Shown here piece after piece: positions 26,677 through 35,614 of a stretch of DNA of 64,000 nt. Origin of the DNA: CAZKBP01 sp964551015 (GTDB lineage: Bacteria > Bacteroidota > Bacteroidia > Cytophagales > Microscillaceae); the NCBI GenBank assembly GCA_964551015.1, contig CAZKBP010000001.1, positions 186,001 to 250,000 on the forward strand. The letters are read 5' to 3'. The notes beneath the pieces are model-generated. The model did no database searches and was not told the DNA's origin. It was given only the letters and a program-made list of their open reading frames with translations. Positions within the stretch are counted from its first letter, which is position 1. Every line of letters begins with the position of its first letter. A program made the translations under genes and the position numbers.

Positions 26677-28119
26677 ATGAATGATACTTGCGATATCGCG
26701 CAATTGGTAGAAAAGGCAAACACCGGACAAGCCAAAAAGCTGTACTTAGAAAGCTATGGCTGCCAAATGAATTTTTCGGATAGTGAAATCGTAGCCTCCA
26801 TTATGCAAGACAATGGCTTCGATACTACGCGTGATGCACAAGAAGCCGATCTTATTTTCTTGAATACTTGTGCGATTCGCGATAATGCCGAGCAAAAAAT
26901 CCGCCATCGTTTACAGCATCTGGTGAGCCTCAAAAACGAGAAACCGAGTCTGATGATCGGGGTGCTAGGTTGTATGGCCGAACGCCTCAAACAGAAACTG
27001 CTAGAAGAAGAGAAAATCGTAGATATTGTCGCCGGGCCGGATGCTTACCGAGATTTACCCAAACTGGTAAAAGAGGCAGAAACGGGCAACAAGGCCGTCA
27101 ATGTGTTCCTCTCCCGTGAGGAAACCTACGCCGATATTTCTCCCGTACGATTAGGGTCAAATGGCGTTACGGCTTTTATTTCCATTATGCGTGGCTGTGA
27201 TAATATGTGCTCTTTTTGTGTCGTACCTTTTACACGAGGAAGAGAGAGAAGTCGCGATCCCCATACCATCGTGTCCGAGGCCCAAGAATTATTCCAGAAA
27301 GGCTACCGAGAAGTAACCCTGCTGGGTCAGAATGTAGATTCTTACCTTTGGTCCTCACACCCCGAGGTGATCTCGCTCATTGGAGAAAAAAAAGCCATCA
27401 GGAAAGGAGTTGATTTGAGTGGAGTTGAGATTGTCAACTTTGCCCAATTACTCGAGCGCGTAGCGCAGGTGCATCCTGATTTGAGGGTACGCTTTTCTAC
27501 CTCGCATCCCAAGGATATGACCGATGAGGTACTCCATACGATGGCTCGCTATGAGAATATTTGCAACTATATCCATTTACCAGCACAAAGCGGAAACGAT
27601 CGAGTGCTCGAGCTCATGAATCGAGGCTACACGCGTGATTGGTATTTGCAGAGAGTGCAGGCGATCCGTGAAATTATCGGAGAAGACTGTGGCATTTCCA
27701 CGGATATGATTTCTGGCTTTTGCTCCGAAACCGAAGCTGAGCATCAAGAGACGCTGAGCTTGATGCGGGAAGTCAAATACGATTTTGCCTACATGTTCTA
27801 TTATTCAGAAAGGCCCAACACGGCGGCGGCCAAAAAGCTGGAAGATGATATTAGCCTAGAGGTAAAAAAACGCCGCTTACAAGAAGTCATCGCCTTACAA
27901 CGTCAACACTCTTTGGAGAGAAATCAAAAAGACATCGGTAAGGTCTATAAAGTGCTGGTAGAAGGTACTTCCAAGAGATCGGAGGCAGATTTGATGGGAA
28001 GAAACTCAGCGAACAAGGTTATTATTTTCCCAAAAAAGCACTTCAAAGCAGGAGACTATGTGCAAGTTCGTGTGGATGACTGTACCGCGGCCACACTCTT
28101 GGGCGAAACCCTAGCATAA
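26677..28119 (+). CDS. miaB: tRNA-2-methylthio-N6-dimethylallyladenosine synthase
   Basis: Radical SAM methylthiotransferase that modifies i6A37 to ms2i6A37 in tRNAs reading codons starting with U. Cys29, Cys65 and Cys99 in the N-terminal UPF0004 domain should bind the auxiliary cluster (YLESYGCQMN, NTCAIRDNAE, VLGCMAER), and CDNMCSFC (Cys174, 178, 181) binds the radical SAM cluster. A C-terminal TRAM domain runs from about 415 to 480. Length 480 fits the family. It starts the conserved block that runs to secG. Confidence 0.96.
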   Translation: MNDTCDIAQLVEKANTGQAKKLYLESYGCQMNFSDSEIVASIMQDNGFDTTRDAQEADLIFLNTCAIRDNAEQKIRHRLQHLVSLKNEKPSLMIGVLGCMAERLKQKLLEEEKIVDIVAGPDAYRDLPKLVKEAETGNKAVNVFLSREETYADISPVRLGSNGVTAFISIMRGCDNMCSFCVVPFTRGRERSRDPHTIVSEAQELFQKGYREVTLLGQNVDSYLWSSHPEVISLIGEKKAIRKGVDLSGVEIVNFAQLLERVAQVHPDLRVRFSTSHPKDMTDEVLHTMARYENICNYIHLPAQSGNDRVLELMNRGYTRDWYLQRVQAIREIIGEDCGISTDMISGFCSETEAEHQETLSLMREVKYDFAYMFYYSERPNTAAAKKLEDDISLEVKKRRLQEVIALQRQHSLERNQKDIGKVYKVLVEGTSKRSEADLMGRNSANKVIIFPKKHFKAGDYVQVRVDDCTAATLLGETLA

Positions 28120-28266
28120 AGCAGTTTGCTCCTAAGTAGCTTAGAAGCAGGATTTTAGCTTTTTAAGCAAAAACTTGCAAAGAATCTGAGCACTCAGGTA
28201 TCATATAAGAAGGATACACGTTAAAAGGGTGATTACTAAACCAATTAACAACCAAATCGAAACACG

Positions 28267-28845
28267 ATGAAAAAGTTGAGTTTGATCACCCTGAGCCTCT
28301 GGATGAGCCTAAGTCTAGCACAAGCACAAGAAGGAGAATATTACCCGGCTATGTCAGGAGATAACCTTTTGAAAAAAAGCGTTAGTCTGCCCGCGAGGGG
28401 TGAAGTTTCTCTGGTAGCACTGGCTTATTCGCCCAAATCAGAAGAATACTTGAAATCTTGGAGAAAGCCACTTTTTGATCTTTTTATCAAAGCACCGGGC
28501 ACTGACCTTTTTGAATTTGAGCCCTACGATGCCAACCTAAAATTTGTGGTATTGCTCACGGGTGCCAAGAAAATGGCGACTGGAAAAGTCAAATCCAAGA
28601 TGGAAGAAAATGTAGAAGAAAAATGGAAAGAACATATCGTGATCGTAAAAGGTAAAAACCTCAACGATTATGAGGTATTAGATCTAGGACGTAAAAAAGA
28701 CGAGCGAGTAAAACCTTATTTTTTCCTCATGGATAAAAATGGTAAAATCGTCTACGCTACCTCCGGGGCCTATACCCGAAGCAAACAACAAGAAATTGAA
28801 CAAAAATTGCAGGAGTTATTAGGAGATAATCAATTTAAAGAATAA
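28267..28845 (+). CDS. Exported protein of unknown function, possibly thioredoxin-fold
   Basis: Protein of 192 residues with a signal peptide (1-20, ending AQAQ). The pattern of strands and helices (EVSLVALAYSPKSEEYLKSWRK, FVVLLTGAKKMATGKVK, HIVIVKGKNLNDYEVLDLG, PYFFLMDKNGKIVYATSG) recalls a redox-inactive thioredoxin fold, with PYFFLMDKNGKIVY like the C-terminal half of TlpA proteins, but there is no CxxC. It lies between miaB and the sigma-54 activator on the same strand. Confidence 0.65.
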   Translation: MKKLSLITLSLWMSLSLAQAQEGEYYPAMSGDNLLKKSVSLPARGEVSLVALAYSPKSEEYLKSWRKPLFDLFIKAPGTDLFEFEPYDANLKFVVLLTGAKKMATGKVKSKMEENVEEKWKEHIVIVKGKNLNDYEVLDLGRKKDERVKPYFFLMDKNGKIVYATSGAYTRSKQQEIEQKLQELLGDNQFKE

Positions 28846-28960
28846 ATCTATCTCTCAGCTCCTCAGTCAAACCTTTTGCTCACTGAATTTGGAAGAAGAA
28901 ACCTAGCCTTCCTTTTTGAATTCTGTGGGCACTTGGATTATTTTTCATCAAAAAAACTGA

Positions 28961-28966
28961 AGGAGG
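28961..28966 (+). promoter_or_regulatory. Strong Shine-Dalgarno sequence before a TTG start
   Basis: AGGAGG lies 4 bases upstream of TTG 28971. Few other starts in the window have such a site, so it supports the non-ATG start of the sigma-54 activator. Confidence 0.6.
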
Positions 28967-28970
28967 AAAA

Positions 28971-30263
28971 TTGGCCGATTCAGATATACAATCCGTAAAA
29001 AGAAGATTCGGTATCATTGGGAACTCATCCGCGCTGCATAACGCGATTCATCGGGCTTTACAAGTAGCCCCCACGGATATTACGGTGCTGATTACAGGAG
29101 AAAGTGGTAGCGGAAAAGAATCCTTTTCTAAAATCATTCATAGCCTGAGTAAGCGCAAACACGGCTCATTTATTGCCATTAATTGTGGTGCGATTCCCGA
29201 AGGAACCATCTATTCGGAGCTTTTTGGCCACGAGAAAGGAGCATTTACCGGCTCTACTGATGCCCGTAAAGGATATTTTGAAGTAACTGATGGTGGTACG
29301 ATTTTTCTAGACGAAATAGGAGAAATGCCCCTAGAATCTCAGGCCATGCTTCTGAGAGTCTTAGAAAATGGTGAATTTATCCGCATGGGTTCTTCAAAAC
29401 CTCAAAAAACGGACGTAAGAGTGGTGGCAGCTACCAACGTAAACTTGATCAAAGCCGTAGAAGAAAAGAAATTTAGAGAAGACCTGTATTATCGAATTAG
29501 TACCGTACCAATTGACGTGCCCCCTTTACGGGAAAGAGGAGAGGATTTATTCTTGCTCTTCCGTAAATTTTCTGTAGATTTTGCCGAAAAATACCGAGTA
29601 AAACCCATCAAATTGACCGAAGAGGCCAAGACTATGCTGGCACGGTTTCGTTTTCCTGGTAATATCCGGCAATTAAGAAATCTGGTAGAGCAAATCTCGC
29701 TCATCGAGAGTGATGATCGGGAAATAACCGCGGAAACTTTGATAAAGTATATCCCGCAAGATGAGAAAAACAGTGCGCTCGCGCTCTCCAGTGAATTATA
29801 TAGCAATGGAGACGAAAACTTCACGGAAAGAGAATTGCTTTATAAAGTCTTATTCGATATGAGAAAAGACGTGAACGAGCTAAAAAAGCTGGTGTTTCAG
29901 CTCATCCGCACGGGTAATTTTAGTAATGATATCATCAGCGATCATAAAGACCTCTTCCATAACATGAACCAAAAAGAGTACGAAAATACATCAAACAGTA
30001 CTCCTTCGGAAGCACTTTTGCTGGAAGCAGCCGACAAAGATATCATTGATATCAGTAATGGATTGGAAGAAAAAGAAAAAATTCACGATATACAGCACGA
30101 AGAAGAGAGCGATACCTTATCTTTGGAAGAAAAGGAAAAAGAGTTGATAATCAAAGCCTTGAAAAAAAATAACAATAAACGAAAATATGCCGCCCGTGAT
30201 CTAGGTATCTCAGAGAGAACGCTTTACCGGAAAATCAAACAGTATGAGATCGAGAAACAATAA
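28971..30263 (+). CDS. Sigma-54 interaction domain transcription activator
   Basis: AAA+ activator of 430 residues without a receiver or sensor domain at the N-terminus. Walker A GESGSGKE (43-50), GAFTGS (90-95; the sigma-54 loop, Ser instead of the common Ala), Walker B GGTIFLDEIGEM and the arginine-finger region are present. Residues 275-390 are a charged linker, and the C-terminus ends in a Fis-type helix-turn-helix (KRKYAARDLGISERTLYRKI). The start is TTG 28971, with AGGAGG 5 bases before it, unusual in this window. It overlaps lptE by 20 bases, so the two are co-transcribed. Target genes are unknown. Confidence 0.9.
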   Translation: MADSDIQSVKRRFGIIGNSSALHNAIHRALQVAPTDITVLITGESGSGKESFSKIIHSLSKRKHGSFIAINCGAIPEGTIYSELFGHEKGAFTGSTDARKGYFEVTDGGTIFLDEIGEMPLESQAMLLRVLENGEFIRMGSSKPQKTDVRVVAATNVNLIKAVEEKKFREDLYYRISTVPIDVPPLRERGEDLFLLFRKFSVDFAEKYRVKPIKLTEEAKTMLARFRFPGNIRQLRNLVEQISLIESDDREITAETLIKYIPQDEKNSALALSSELYSNGDENFTERELLYKVLFDMRKDVNELKKLVFQLIRTGNFSNDIISDHKDLFHNMNQKEYENTSNSTPSEALLLEAADKDIIDISNGLEEKEKIHDIQHEEESDTLSLEEKEKELIIKALKKNNNKRKYAARDLGISERTLYRKIKQYEIEKQ

Positions 30264-30777
30264 CCGGCCATTTTATAGAAGATTTACCCTGATTCAGCTC
30301 TGCTTGGGCATCTGTGTAGGAGGTTTGTCTGCCTGCGGTGTTTATTCCTTCTCTGGTGTAAACACTACGGCCGAAACGATCTATGTTGGAAACTTTCTAA
30401 ACCGTGCCTCCGGGGGGCCGCCCAGCTTAGGTCAAAACTTTACAGAGCAATTAAAAGAATATTATCAGCGTAACTCACCTCTTTCTATTGCCGAGAGAGA
30501 CGGAGACCTCACTGTAACAGGCAATATTGTACGTTATGAAGTATCTCCTATCGCCGCCGGTGGGAACGACCAGGCTAATCAAAACCGATTGACCATCGCT
30601 GTGGAAGTAGATTTCGTGAATTTGAAGGAAGATGATAAAGATTTTACTCAAACTTTTTCCTTCTATGCTGATTTCCCTCCTGAGCAAACCATTACTCAGG
30701 TAGAAAATGTGTTGATTGACGAAATTTATGAACAAATTATCCTGGATATTTTTAACAAAACGGTGGCTGATTGGTGA
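30244..30777 (+). CDS. lptE: LPS assembly lipoprotein LptE
   Basis: Outer-membrane lipoprotein that plugs LptD and helps insert lipopolysaccharide. The 177-residue sequence has a signal ending LSACG (lipid on Cys at about residue 31) and the family fold with GVYSFSGVNTTAETIYVGNFLNRA and TVTGNIVRYEVSP. The start lies inside the upstream activator gene (20-base overlap), and the next gene starts 18 bases after its stop. Confidence 0.85.
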   Translation: MRSRNNNRPFYRRFTLIQLCLGICVGGLSACGVYSFSGVNTTAETIYVGNFLNRASGGPPSLGQNFTEQLKEYYQRNSPLSIAERDGDLTVTGNIVRYEVSPIAAGGNDQANQNRLTIAVEVDFVNLKEDDKDFTQTFSFYADFPPEQTITQVENVLIDEIYEQIILDIFNKTVADW

Positions 30778-30795
30778 CATTAAATGCAATGTATT

Positions 30796-32406
30796 ATGGA
30801 TAAAGATATTTTAATTCAGCTTATCGAGAAGCCTCAACAAATTAGCGAGAAAGACCTCGAAAACTTGGAGGAGATCGTAGCCACGTATCCTTACTGTCAG
30901 GTAGCTCATCTGCTGATCGCCAAATACACTCAGGACAAAGAAAGTATGCGTGCCCCCGAAAAGCTTCGCCGCGCGGCACTCTATGCCTATGATCGGAAAA
31001 TGCTACGCTATCTGGTCAATGATACCTTAGAAGAAAGAATGAACAAGGGGCTGAAAATCAAAACGCTCGTAGAACAAATCGACGATCAGGGTACTTCTCC
31101 CTCCCTTCCCACCGAAGAATCAGCCAGTTTTTACATTCCAGAGAGCAAAGATGAGCCCTCTCGCTCTTTCTTCGATAGTGTTGAAACCGAAGAGACGAAT
31201 TCCTTCTCAACCTCCGAAGAAACACCCAGCTACACCGAAAACTCTGGCCAGGGAAGCACTCTGCCCCCTGACCACGAACTCAACGAAAGCCTCGCCATCA
31301 GCCTTTTTAATGATGGAAAAATCAATGAAGCGATTCAAGTCTATCAACGGTTAGCCGTACTAGAACCAGCTAAAGACACGTACTATCGTAACCAAATTGC
31401 CATCCTGACGGGGGGAGAAGGTAGTGGACAAACCGAGGATACCTATGTTCCCAGCCCGCCCGAAGATGAAAATGAAACCCGCTCTTTTTTCGAGAATATT
31501 GAAGTAGAAGAAAACTCAGGCTTAGAAGGAACTACCGACTACCAAACCGATAAGGATTACGAGAATATCAATGAAGGGAAAGCCATGGGACTTTATTATG
31601 ATGGCCAAATAGAAGAAGCCAAGGCTATGTACCAGCGCCTCATAGAGCTTTACCCCGATAAAAGCGCTTATTATCAAGAGCAACTTAACACCCTCATCGG
31701 GCCAGATACTAATACTCCGGAAGATACTTCACAAAATCAGTCCTTCTTCGAGGGAATACAAGAGCCCGAAAGTACAAGCGAAGATAACTCGTCTGCTACT
31801 GGTTCAAATGATGATGCCAATCTACCAGAAACCAATCAGTGGGAATCTCCACAAGAGAATGGGCAAAGCCCAGAGGTAGAGAATCAGCATACTGACTCGT
31901 TCTTTGATCAGATTGGCCAAGAGGAGCAATCTCCACAAACCGAATTTGAGCCCACAGATGCTTCATCAAATGGGCTCGAAGGGCAAAACGGAGTGCAAAC
32001 CGAAGAAAGCTATGAATTAGATACCGAGGATAGTGATTACTTGAATGAAAATCAGGCAATTTTATTATTCAATCAGGGAAATAATGAAGAGGCTATCCAA
32101 ATTTACGAGAATCTCATTCAAAAAAATCCCCAAAAGGCCAGTTACTATCGTCGCCAAATTAGCGTTTTGCAAGACAGTATACAGACTTTTGAAAGCCCAC
32201 AACCTCGTGAGGAGGCATCTACACTATCTGAATCAACTCAGCTCGATGATGGTAGCACACCAGAAGAACTGAATGAGCATCTAGCCATCCGTCTCTTTAA
32301 CGCAGGTAAAACCGAGGAAGCCATCGATGTGTACGAAAAACTAATGGTCAAGCACCCTGAAAAAAGAGATTATTTTTCCTCGCAAATCGAGATTTTGAAA
32401 AGCTAA
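30796..32406 (+). CDS. Acidic TPR-repeat protein between lptE and secG
   Basis: Protein of 536 residues with no signal peptide. Residues 1-100 form a helical domain (MDKDILIQLIEKPQQISEKD). Then come four copies of a module: a low-complexity acidic Ser/Glu/Thr linker containing a SFF motif (SFFDSV, SFFENI, SFFEGI, SFFDQI), and single TPR-like units such as LAISLFNDGKINEAIQVYQRL and LAIRLFNAGKTEEAIDVYEKL. The upstream ATG at 30784 would add only four residues. Genes of this kind sit between lptE and secG in many Bacteroidota; the function is not known to me. Confidence 0.8.
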   Translation: MDKDILIQLIEKPQQISEKDLENLEEIVATYPYCQVAHLLIAKYTQDKESMRAPEKLRRAALYAYDRKMLRYLVNDTLEERMNKGLKIKTLVEQIDDQGTSPSLPTEESASFYIPESKDEPSRSFFDSVETEETNSFSTSEETPSYTENSGQGSTLPPDHELNESLAISLFNDGKINEAIQVYQRLAVLEPAKDTYYRNQIAILTGGEGSGQTEDTYVPSPPEDENETRSFFENIEVEENSGLEGTTDYQTDKDYENINEGKAMGLYYDGQIEEAKAMYQRLIELYPDKSAYYQEQLNTLIGPDTNTPEDTSQNQSFFEGIQEPESTSEDNSSATGSNDDANLPETNQWESPQENGQSPEVENQHTDSFFDQIGQEEQSPQTEFEPTDASSNGLEGQNGVQTEESYELDTEDSDYLNENQAILLFNQGNNEEAIQIYENLIQKNPQKASYYRRQISVLQDSIQTFESPQPREEASTLSESTQLDDGSTPEELNEHLAIRLFNAGKTEEAIDVYEKLMVKHPEKRDYFSSQIEILKS

Positions 32407-32426
32407 TGGAAAGAATAAAGAAAGTG

Positions 32427-32458
32427 TTTGTGTTTTCTTAGGAAAAATCTTTACTTTG
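32427..32458 (+). promoter_or_regulatory. Promoter for secG
   Basis: TTTG at 32427-32430 and TTACTTTG at 32451-32458 (one mismatch to TAnnTTTG) with a 20-base spacer, placed 43 bases before the secG start. Spacing fits the Bacteroidota sigma-A consensus. Confidence 0.55.
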
Positions 32459-32501
32459 CAATCTTTATAAATTTGAACGGATAAATTGAAACAAAAGTCC
32501 T

Positions 32502-32885
32502 ATGTTCTATAGTATTGTTATCGGCTTGATTGTATTAATTTCTGTACTTTTGGTCTTGGTCGTATTGGCGCAAGACTCAAAAGGAGGTGGGGTTACAGCA
32601 CAATTTGGAGGCTCTGGTGCTAGCCAAATGATCGGTGCCAAGAAAACAACTGACCTTTTAGAGAAAATCACTTGGGGCTTGGCTACTGGCCTATTGGTAT
32701 TGAGCCTTACCACGAACCTACTGATTACCGACAACGTGGCAGATGCTCCCAGCAATCCTAATGTGGACAGAGCTAAGGAAAGACCCGGCGCAACCCTTCC
32801 CCAGAATTTACAACCAGAAGCAGATGAGACGGGTACAGGTGAATCTGATGCTGGCGGTACCGAAAATCAACCAGAAGATCAGTAA
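32502..32885 (+). CDS. secG: Preprotein translocase subunit SecG
   Basis: Membrane subunit of the SecYEG channel, 127 residues. It has two transmembrane helices (about 3-22 and 56-75) separated by the family loop QDSKGGGVTAQFGGSGASQMIGAKKTTDLLEK. The tail after residue 80 is acidic and disordered, longer than in E. coli and usual for this phylum. It has its own promoter. Confidence 0.95.
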   Translation: MFYSIVIGLIVLISVLLVLVVLAQDSKGGGVTAQFGGSGASQMIGAKKTTDLLEKITWGLATGLLVLSLTTNLLITDNVADAPSNPNVDRAKERPGATLPQNLQPEADETGTGESDAGGTENQPEDQ

Positions 32886-32956
32886 TTTAGCAACTGATCT
32901 TCCCTGAACAACTCAGGATTATCTAAGAATCCCCGAGCCAAGAAGTTAGACTAGCA

Positions 32957-33214
32957 TTAATTAGGATTGAGTGTAGGCTCATCTACTGATACGTAGTACT
33001 GATCGATGAACAGATGTGCCTTCCCAGATTTTAAGCTTCTGATTTCTACAAAGAACACTCCGCGATTAGTCATACCACGCTCTACTACTCTGAAAGGGGT
33101 TTTTTCTTCTCCATAATAGCAGATCGCATCTTTTTCTAAATCTAGGATGTTGACACGTTTGTTTCCGCGTCGTCTAGGGTCAGTATTTGTTTTGAAGAAT
33201 GTTAAAAAGTTCAT
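32957..33214 (-). CDS. Small protein of unknown function
   Basis: ORF of 85 residues with a basic N-terminal part (TDPRRRGNKRVNILDLEK) and a beta-rich core (DAICYYGEEKTPFRVVERGMTNRGVFFVEIRS). No signal peptide, helix or known motif. It is convergent with secG. Codon use looks like that of its neighbours, and the frame is complete, so I take it as real. Confidence 0.6.
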   Translation of the reverse strand: MNFLTFFKTNTDPRRRGNKRVNILDLEKDAICYYGEEKTPFRVVERGMTNRGVFFVEIRSLKSGKAHLFIDQYYVSVDEPTLNPN

Positions 33215-33523
33215 GGAAGCAATGTGTTGTTGTTTTCTAAATAATGAGATTTAGCAATAAAATGCATATGCTGTCGTTAACGATAAAGATAATCAAATAA
33301 TCATGATTCTCTAAGGTTAGGTATTTAAAATATCTACACAAGTAATATTACTAAGCTTTTGGAAGTTTTCCTAAACTGAGAACCTGACCAATTCTTGATT
33401 AGTACTAAGTGGCTTGGCTTAACAGGAAAGCCTTGGTTTTGAGACAAAAAAAAGTAAGTCGAATCCCTCGACTTACTTCTAGTGGACAATTAAAAACTAA
33501 CTAAATGACCAAGTCAACACGAT
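33215..33523. other. Intergenic region with terminator
   Basis: Apart from the terminator at 33443-33478 I see no gene or RNA here. Confidence 0.5.
33443..33478 (-). terminator. Rho-independent terminator (leftward)
   Basis: Perfect 11-base arms 33452-33462 and 33468-33478 with a 5-base loop; on the minus strand the stem is followed by a run of T (A-run 33446-33453 on plus). It terminates the small leftward gene at 33524-33841. Confidence 0.9.
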
Positions 33524-33841
33524 TTAAGATACCGTACTGACTACTGAAATTTCATCATCTGCGGTTAGGATACGTGTTAAATGGGTGCTCAGGTCTTCAC
33601 ACATCACATCTACCACATCATCAAAAGGGATTTCTTTCACATTGAGCCTCCCGATCAAAGTATTGTTTTCTCTAAATTTATCCGCTTTATCATCAATCAC
33701 AGCTCCCATCGCATAATAAAAGTCTTCCCAAGCCAATAATTTAGCCATACTCGTAGTTTCTTGATAATCCTCGGCAAATCGGATGATTTTGGTTCGATCC
33801 TTGGCAAAAATTTGGATTTCGTAGTTCATACAAACAGACAT
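33524..33841 (-). CDS. Small protein of unknown function
   Basis: ORF of 105 residues. It has no signal peptide; the sequence is mixed alpha/beta (NYEIQIFAKDRTKIIRFAEDYQETTSMAKLLAWEDFYYAMG) with a C-terminal acidic part. An alternative start is the Met at residue 5 (33829). It ends just before a strong terminator in its own direction, which supports it as a separate transcription unit. I do not recognise the family. Confidence 0.65.
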   Translation of the reverse strand: MSVCMNYEIQIFAKDRTKIIRFAEDYQETTSMAKLLAWEDFYYAMGAVIDDKADKFRENNTLIGRLNVKEIPFDDVVDVMCEDLSTHLTRILTADDEISVVSTVS

Positions 33842-33924
33842 GTTGGTTGTTTCTCTATAAACGACTTAGGGGGGTATATAGTTGCATATTTTTTATAAAA
33901 AATTTAACTATTTTGATATTATGC

Positions 33925-33944
33925 GAAAGATAAAATTATCTTTG
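33925..33944. promoter_or_regulatory. Back-to-back promoter-like boxes
   Basis: GAAAGATA (33925-33932; TATCTTTC read leftward, one mismatch to TAnnTTTG) and TATCTTTG (33937-33944, perfect, rightward) form a small inverted repeat 84 bases upstream of the leftward small gene. The leftward one could serve that gene; the rightward one has no gene to drive. Confidence 0.3.
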
Positions 33945-34120
33945 GGGTAAAAAAAGAATTCCCAAGTAAAGGAAGGAAATACCAGCCTAAAGTAGCGGAT
34001 TATTTGTTTGCGGTATAAGAATAGTGCAGTAATTTTTAAAAATTATCCAATAAAAAAGATAATTAGGAAGAATATCAACATTTCAAAAAAAAGGAGGGAG
34101 CATTTGATAAATGCCAAATT

Positions 34121-35227
34121 TTATCCAATCCAGCCCACATAAGCCCCTACGACGTAAAGTAGATACATACTAATCAAAAAGAAACCAAACCATTTGTTGG
34201 CTCGAAATCTAAGGACTATCAACAAAGCCACCACCAAGGCCAGTGAACCAAATAGCAGTTGAACCGAAGCATTAATTCCATCACCACCAATATTTTCTAA
34301 GTCCTCACCTTTTACCAAGATAAACAACAGCACGGGTAGCCCTAGACTCATCAAGATATCAAAAATATTACTACCAATCGCGTTGGCAATGGCCATATCT
34401 CCTCGACCTTGGCGAGATACAATCGCCGAAGAAATCATCTCTGGTACAGAACTACCACCCGCCAAGATGGTGAGCGCTACCACGGCTCGGGGTATCCCTA
34501 GCGTGTCTGCGAAAGCTTCGGCGGCAATCACCAGCCAGTAACAAGCATAACCAATAATGCCTAAGGAGATTAAAAAAACTGGGATAGTCCAATTGGGCTT
34601 TTTTTCCACATCAGGAATCAGATTTAGCAGCAAATCCACAGGGTAATTGATGGTGCGCTTGAGTATATAAAAGGGGTTATTACGAGGAGAGATTTCTCGC
34701 TCGACCTTTTTCTCCACCTCGAAGAGATGATGTGGTATATCGTGGTTATTATTATTTTCTTTTACAAATCTAGCCCAAAGAAAAAGAATAAATAAATAAA
34801 CAAGATAGCAGCCTACAAAGGCATATGCTTCCCCTAGGGTGATTTTGTTATCAGCAATGACCCATATCAAAATCAGAACCGAAAAAGCATAGAAAATAGA
34901 ATCTCTGAGCACGGGCCGCCAATCGAGATGACAACTACGAACCACAGCTGCGAAGCCAATGACTACTAAAATCTGGAAAATAGCAGAACCCACAATGGTA
35001 CCAATACCCGTAGCGGGGCTAGAATCTGCTAAAAATAGCGCAAAGAGAGCAGTTGAAATTTCGGGGGCGCTTGTACCTAAGGCAAGTAAAGTGGCTCCGG
35101 CTACACTTTCTGGCATTTTGAGCCAGAGAGCAATGTTATCTAAGCTTTTAATAAAATGCTTATCTACCACCTCTGACATCACGTAGAAGCTTAATAAAAT
35201 AATGATCAATGATAGCCAAATAGCCAT
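34121..35227 (-). CDS. Calcium/sodium antiporter (CaCA family, YrbG-like)
   Basis: Inner-membrane exchanger of 368 residues with about 10 helices in two inverted halves. The two alpha repeats are visible: LGTSAPEISTALFALFLADSS...GIGTIVGSAIFQI and GGSSVPEMISSAIVS...ANAIGSNIFDILMSLG, each with the Glu that binds the cation. A charged loop in the middle (about 155-195) lies between halves. It is a single gene; the upstream side is the spacer 35228-35614. Confidence 0.93.
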   Translation of the reverse strand: MAIWLSLIIILLSFYVMSEVVDKHFIKSLDNIALWLKMPESVAGATLLALGTSAPEISTALFALFLADSSPATGIGTIVGSAIFQILVVIGFAAVVRSCHLDWRPVLRDSIFYAFSVLILIWVIADNKITLGEAYAFVGCYLVYLFILFLWARFVKENNNNHDIPHHLFEVEKKVEREISPRNNPFYILKRTINYPVDLLLNLIPDVEKKPNWTIPVFLISLGIIGYACYWLVIAAEAFADTLGIPRAVVALTILAGGSSVPEMISSAIVSRQGRGDMAIANAIGSNIFDILMSLGLPVLLFILVKGEDLENIGGDGINASVQLLFGSLALVVALLIVLRFRANKWFGFFLISMYLLYVVGAYVGWIG

Positions 35228-35614
35228 TTGTTGTCTGTTGAATAGGGTCTTCTAAATAGAGCTTAAGTGCAAATTCTTGACCAAAAAAATAAAATATATG
35301 CGCAACCTTGATATTTCACTTAGAAAAATACAAACCAAGCTACTTGTATTTCCCCATCTTACCAGAAAATCGTCCCAAGGTCTGAGTTTAATAGCAAAAA
35401 AGATTGCGCCTTTGGTTCTAATAAACTAATTGGATGTCAATAGCCATCGTTCGAGAGAATTTTCCCGATAGAAAGAGCAAATATAGAGCTAAAATTGTAT
35501 ATTAGTCATATAAACGATTCTTTCAAGATTAGTTTCTACCAAAGCCTACCATCACTTTTTAGAACCTACTTGTGCAAGACTTGTCTAGATTCACTGACCA
35601 TCACAAGCATCTCG
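35228..35614. other. Divergent intergenic region, nothing recognised
   Basis: Spacer between the antiporter (leftward) and a methyltransferase (rightward). The frame that extends the latter upstream from 35495 is not family-like. TAAAATTG near 35485 is one base off the -7 consensus. Confidence 0.5.

Noticed and set aside
33452..33478. Sequence GTCGAATCCCTCGAC, like a tRNA T-arm
   Set aside because: It is the stem of a rho-independent terminator; no acceptor, anticodon or D-arm is present around it.
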